From: Isoetes engelmannii | Taxonomy: Eukaryota; Streptophyta; Lycopodiopsida; Isoetales; Isoetaceae | Assembly (NCBI GenBank): GCA_011763485.2 | Contig: JAANSK020285379.1 | Location: forward strand, 1-20,317 | DNA length: 20,317 nucleotides | Direction of reading: 5' to 3' | Shown here: piece after piece, positions 18,574 to 20,317 of the stretch | How the letters are laid out: each line of letters starts with the position of its first letter | Position numbering within the stretch: position 1 is the stretch's first letter | Made by a program: the position numbers and the translations under genes | The notes under the pieces: model-generated | Seen by the model: only the letters and a program-made list of their open reading frames with translations | Told to the model about the DNA's origin: nothing | Databases searched by the model: none

Positions 18574-19605
18574 GTGGACTGGCATACACTCATATAGAAC
18601 ATTCAAAGGAGTATGCTCAGCTTATGCCTGAGGTTCATTGGGAAGACAAAAAATAAGGGAAGTATGGTTGGAGATAGGATTAAAGGTGAGGTCAATAGTT
18701 ACATCAGGGACAAAGGTAACATGTTGGGGATCTTTAGAGGAAGACAGAGTAAGCTCAGACAGGTTGGAGGTACAACAATTTGGCTCAATTCTTGCTGTCG
18801 ATGTCAGCTGGTTAAGTGGGACTCTTCTTTTCCTTTTCTTCAGTAATTTCCTTTATTCTTCAATTCTTGTAGCCTTTGATCCTCAGTTTCTATAGGTGAT
18901 GTATCCTCAGAGTCCTGTAACACCTGGAATCTGTTATTGCAGACTACCAGAGAGATAGCCTCTGTAGGTATTCTATATCTGCCGGATTTATTTATTCCCT
19001 GATTATTTGTCTCCTTCTAATTCTGTGTGTACTGCCATTGCTTCTCTGTGGGAAGCCTATTCGATTAGGACAATGAGTGACTGACAACTCTTGATCCTCT
19101 TTAATACAATTTGGCTCAACTGTTGTTGTTGAGTCGACCATCTCCAGTCGGGGGATGCACTTTCCACTGCCATGTAAGTGTTTCCTGCAAATAGGACAAA
19201 CATGAGGCAACCCATTCCATTCTATCTTAGAAGCAGGGATTGTTCTGTTCCAAACATGTCCAGGAATGTAAGCTCCAATGGCAGAGGTTTTAGAAGGTCA
19301 AGCTGAATGAAAATTGTAGGGGTTTATCAGGTCGTCGCCCCATGGAGATGTAAGGACTAATGGAGGAGAAGAGAGATTTTAAACACTTGGAGTCCCAAAA
19401 GACCGGGTTGAGGTCATATAAAAGCACATAAGCTATGTGCATCAAGGATGATGGTTGAACATGGTTGAATTGATATGTCCATTTTTGAAATTTAATTCTG
19501 AAGCCCAGGTGGGTAAGGTGGCCCATTTTGAGAAGATGCTCTAGGGCTCCTTCCGAATAAAATTCAATCATGAAGTATGGGAAGCGGAGCCAGACCACAC
19601 ACCGC

Positions 19606-20218
19606 TATTGTTTCTCCATATACCCAACATTGCCAAGAACTTACCTAATAAGTTCACATGCATGCTGGAGTACATGGCAGCTGGTGTCAACTGCACAAAA
19701 TACTACTCGTACAATGCTGCCTTAGCCATGTTCCTGTCCTATAGAGCCGAGACCGTGCTAGAAGAGCCATCTATCCAACCATTTGATCCTCAACTCTTAG
19801 ATTCTATAGGGAAGATCAGCAGATGCTCTTGGAGTACGAACGCTCCATGACAGAAGAACTTGAAGAAGAGGAAACCGATCAAGAAGGGAAAAAAGAGTAC
19901 ATCAAAGTAGACTCTGACCAAGAACGGGAGGAAGCAGAACAAGAAATCAAGCGCTTCGACGAAGATCAACAAAGACTTCAGATAATGGGGCCAATAGGGA
20001 TGGGCATCATAAGCCCTATCATTGCGGAAGGTCAGGAATACCTTCTCTTGAACGACATCAAAAACCTTGTCAACTGCATCGAGCGGGGATTCTGGCCCGA
20101 GGAGTTATTACACTTCTTCGATAACACAAACAAATGGATGAACTTCTCGACTGGGACGCCGAGGACCTTCCAAGGGAAGCTGGAAAAGCGCAAACATACA
20201 CAGGCCAGACCATATTAG
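19606..20218 (+). pseudogene. Unidentified coding-like stretch with acidic coiled-coil segment
   Basis: Two plus-strand frames overlap near 19823. The first contains LPNKFTCMLEYMAAGVNCTK and SYNAALAMFLSYRAETVLEE. The second, to the stop at 20218, has a very acidic heptad-like part (EELEEEETDQEGKK, EREEAEQEIKRFDEDQQRLQ), then a folded-looking part with GPIGMGIISPIIAEGQEYLL and ERGFWPEELLHFFDNTNKWM. Codon composition differs from the LINEs around it. No family is recognised. It begins where minus-strand LINE sequence stops. It could be an exon of a host gene, a pseudogene, or an old foreign copy; the plus-strand remnants at 13480-15051 may be related by position only. Confidence 0.45.
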
Positions 20219-20317
20219 TTACGAGGCCTAGAGTAGAATTTGTTTGCTTTAGAAAAACAAGACCGCTCTCTTCAAAGAACGTAAGGTTACACTTTTCATA
20301 TTTACCAGCTCAGAACA
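20219..20317. other. Window end, no gene recognised
   Basis: Non-coding in all frames that I can support; the sequence is cut by the window edge. Confidence 0.4.

Larger units (their letters stand above)
16719..19598 (-). pseudogene. LINE ORF1 remnant with zinc knuckle, split by nested LINE
   Basis: Nucleic-acid-binding ORF1 protein. The segment from 19598 begins MVWLRFPYFMIEFYSEGALE and includes AYVLLYDLNPVFWDSKCLKS, DUF4283-like. It is followed by CPICRKHLHGSGKC (about 19202-19161), an exact CX2CX4HX4C zinc knuckle. Next is NRFQVLQDSED (about 18930), a common plant LINE ORF1 motif. After the nested LINE, the last 140 codons (17141-16719) are charged and coiled-coil-like (SRLEALQNNLDELNGFVLDS). 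Some frames are shifted. Order, knuckle and the adjacent ORF2 make the assignment firm. Confidence 0.82.
15052..19600 (-). mobile_element. Older minus-strand LINE (ORF1 and ORF2 to mid-RT), split by a nested LINE
   Basis: Minus-strand L1-type non-LTR element. In its own 5' to 3' order: ORF1 with a DUF4283-like start (19598-19290) and a CCHC knuckle (about 19210); the nested LINE 18573-17391; the rest of ORF1 ending at 16719; then ORF2 from 16674 with endonuclease, linker and the beginning of RT. Sequence identity stops at about 15052, soon after the RT motif SAFLPNRFIL, so the RT core, zf-RVT, RNase H-like region and poly-A are missing. Both ends are estimates. Frameshifts are frequent, so it is old. 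Confidence 0.9.

Overview
This is nuclear DNA from a flowering plant. The evidence is two intron-containing genes with GT-AG introns whose products match plant families (threonine aldolase and a two-RRM glycine-rich hnRNP), plus typical plant LINEs with DUF4283-type ORF1, a tRNA-derived SINE and AT-rich intergenic DNA. I cannot name the species. Left half (1-7700), the genic part: a MITE-like inverted repeat lies upstream of a plus-strand low-specificity L-threonine aldolase gene (509-3616). I resolve ten coding exons, about 360 aa, close to the usual plant length. About 1.8 kb of non-coding DNA with several short tandem duplications follows. Next is a minus-strand gene (7145-5465) for a plant hnRNP1-type protein with two RRMs and a long Gly/Tyr/Ala-rich tail (about 482 aa, three coding exons). 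The two genes are convergent and both look intact. Right half (7700-20317), accessory and repeat-rich: a plus-strand LINE derivative (about 7764-11140) has a broken DUF4283-type ORF1 and a poly-A end but no visible ORF2. Its 5' part is a perfect-looking tandem duplication of 654 bp containing paired 43-bp repeats with TATA-like motifs, and the second copy holds the likely ORF1 start. A 150-bp SINE with a 14-bp target-site duplication interrupts that ORF1. A block of unidentified, decayed coding-like remnants follows, on the minus strand (11141-13440) and then on the plus strand (13480-15050). Next is an older minus-strand LINE (19600 down to 15052: ORF1, zinc knuckle, endonuclease, start of RT). 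It carries a younger, 5'-truncated, GC-rich plus-strand LINE (17391-18573) bounded by a perfect 13-bp target-site duplication. The last 700 bases hold another unidentified plus-strand coding-like stretch with an acidic coiled-coil-like segment. No functional link between the two host genes is apparent. The right half reads as layered insertions: unidentified remnants oldest, then the minus-strand LINE, then the nested LINE; the SINE is a late arrival in the other LINE. I found no clear new functional system. The most unusual items are the ORF1-only LINE with a duplicated promoter-like 5' region, the duplicated splice donor in the threonine aldolase gene, and the unidentified coding remnants.
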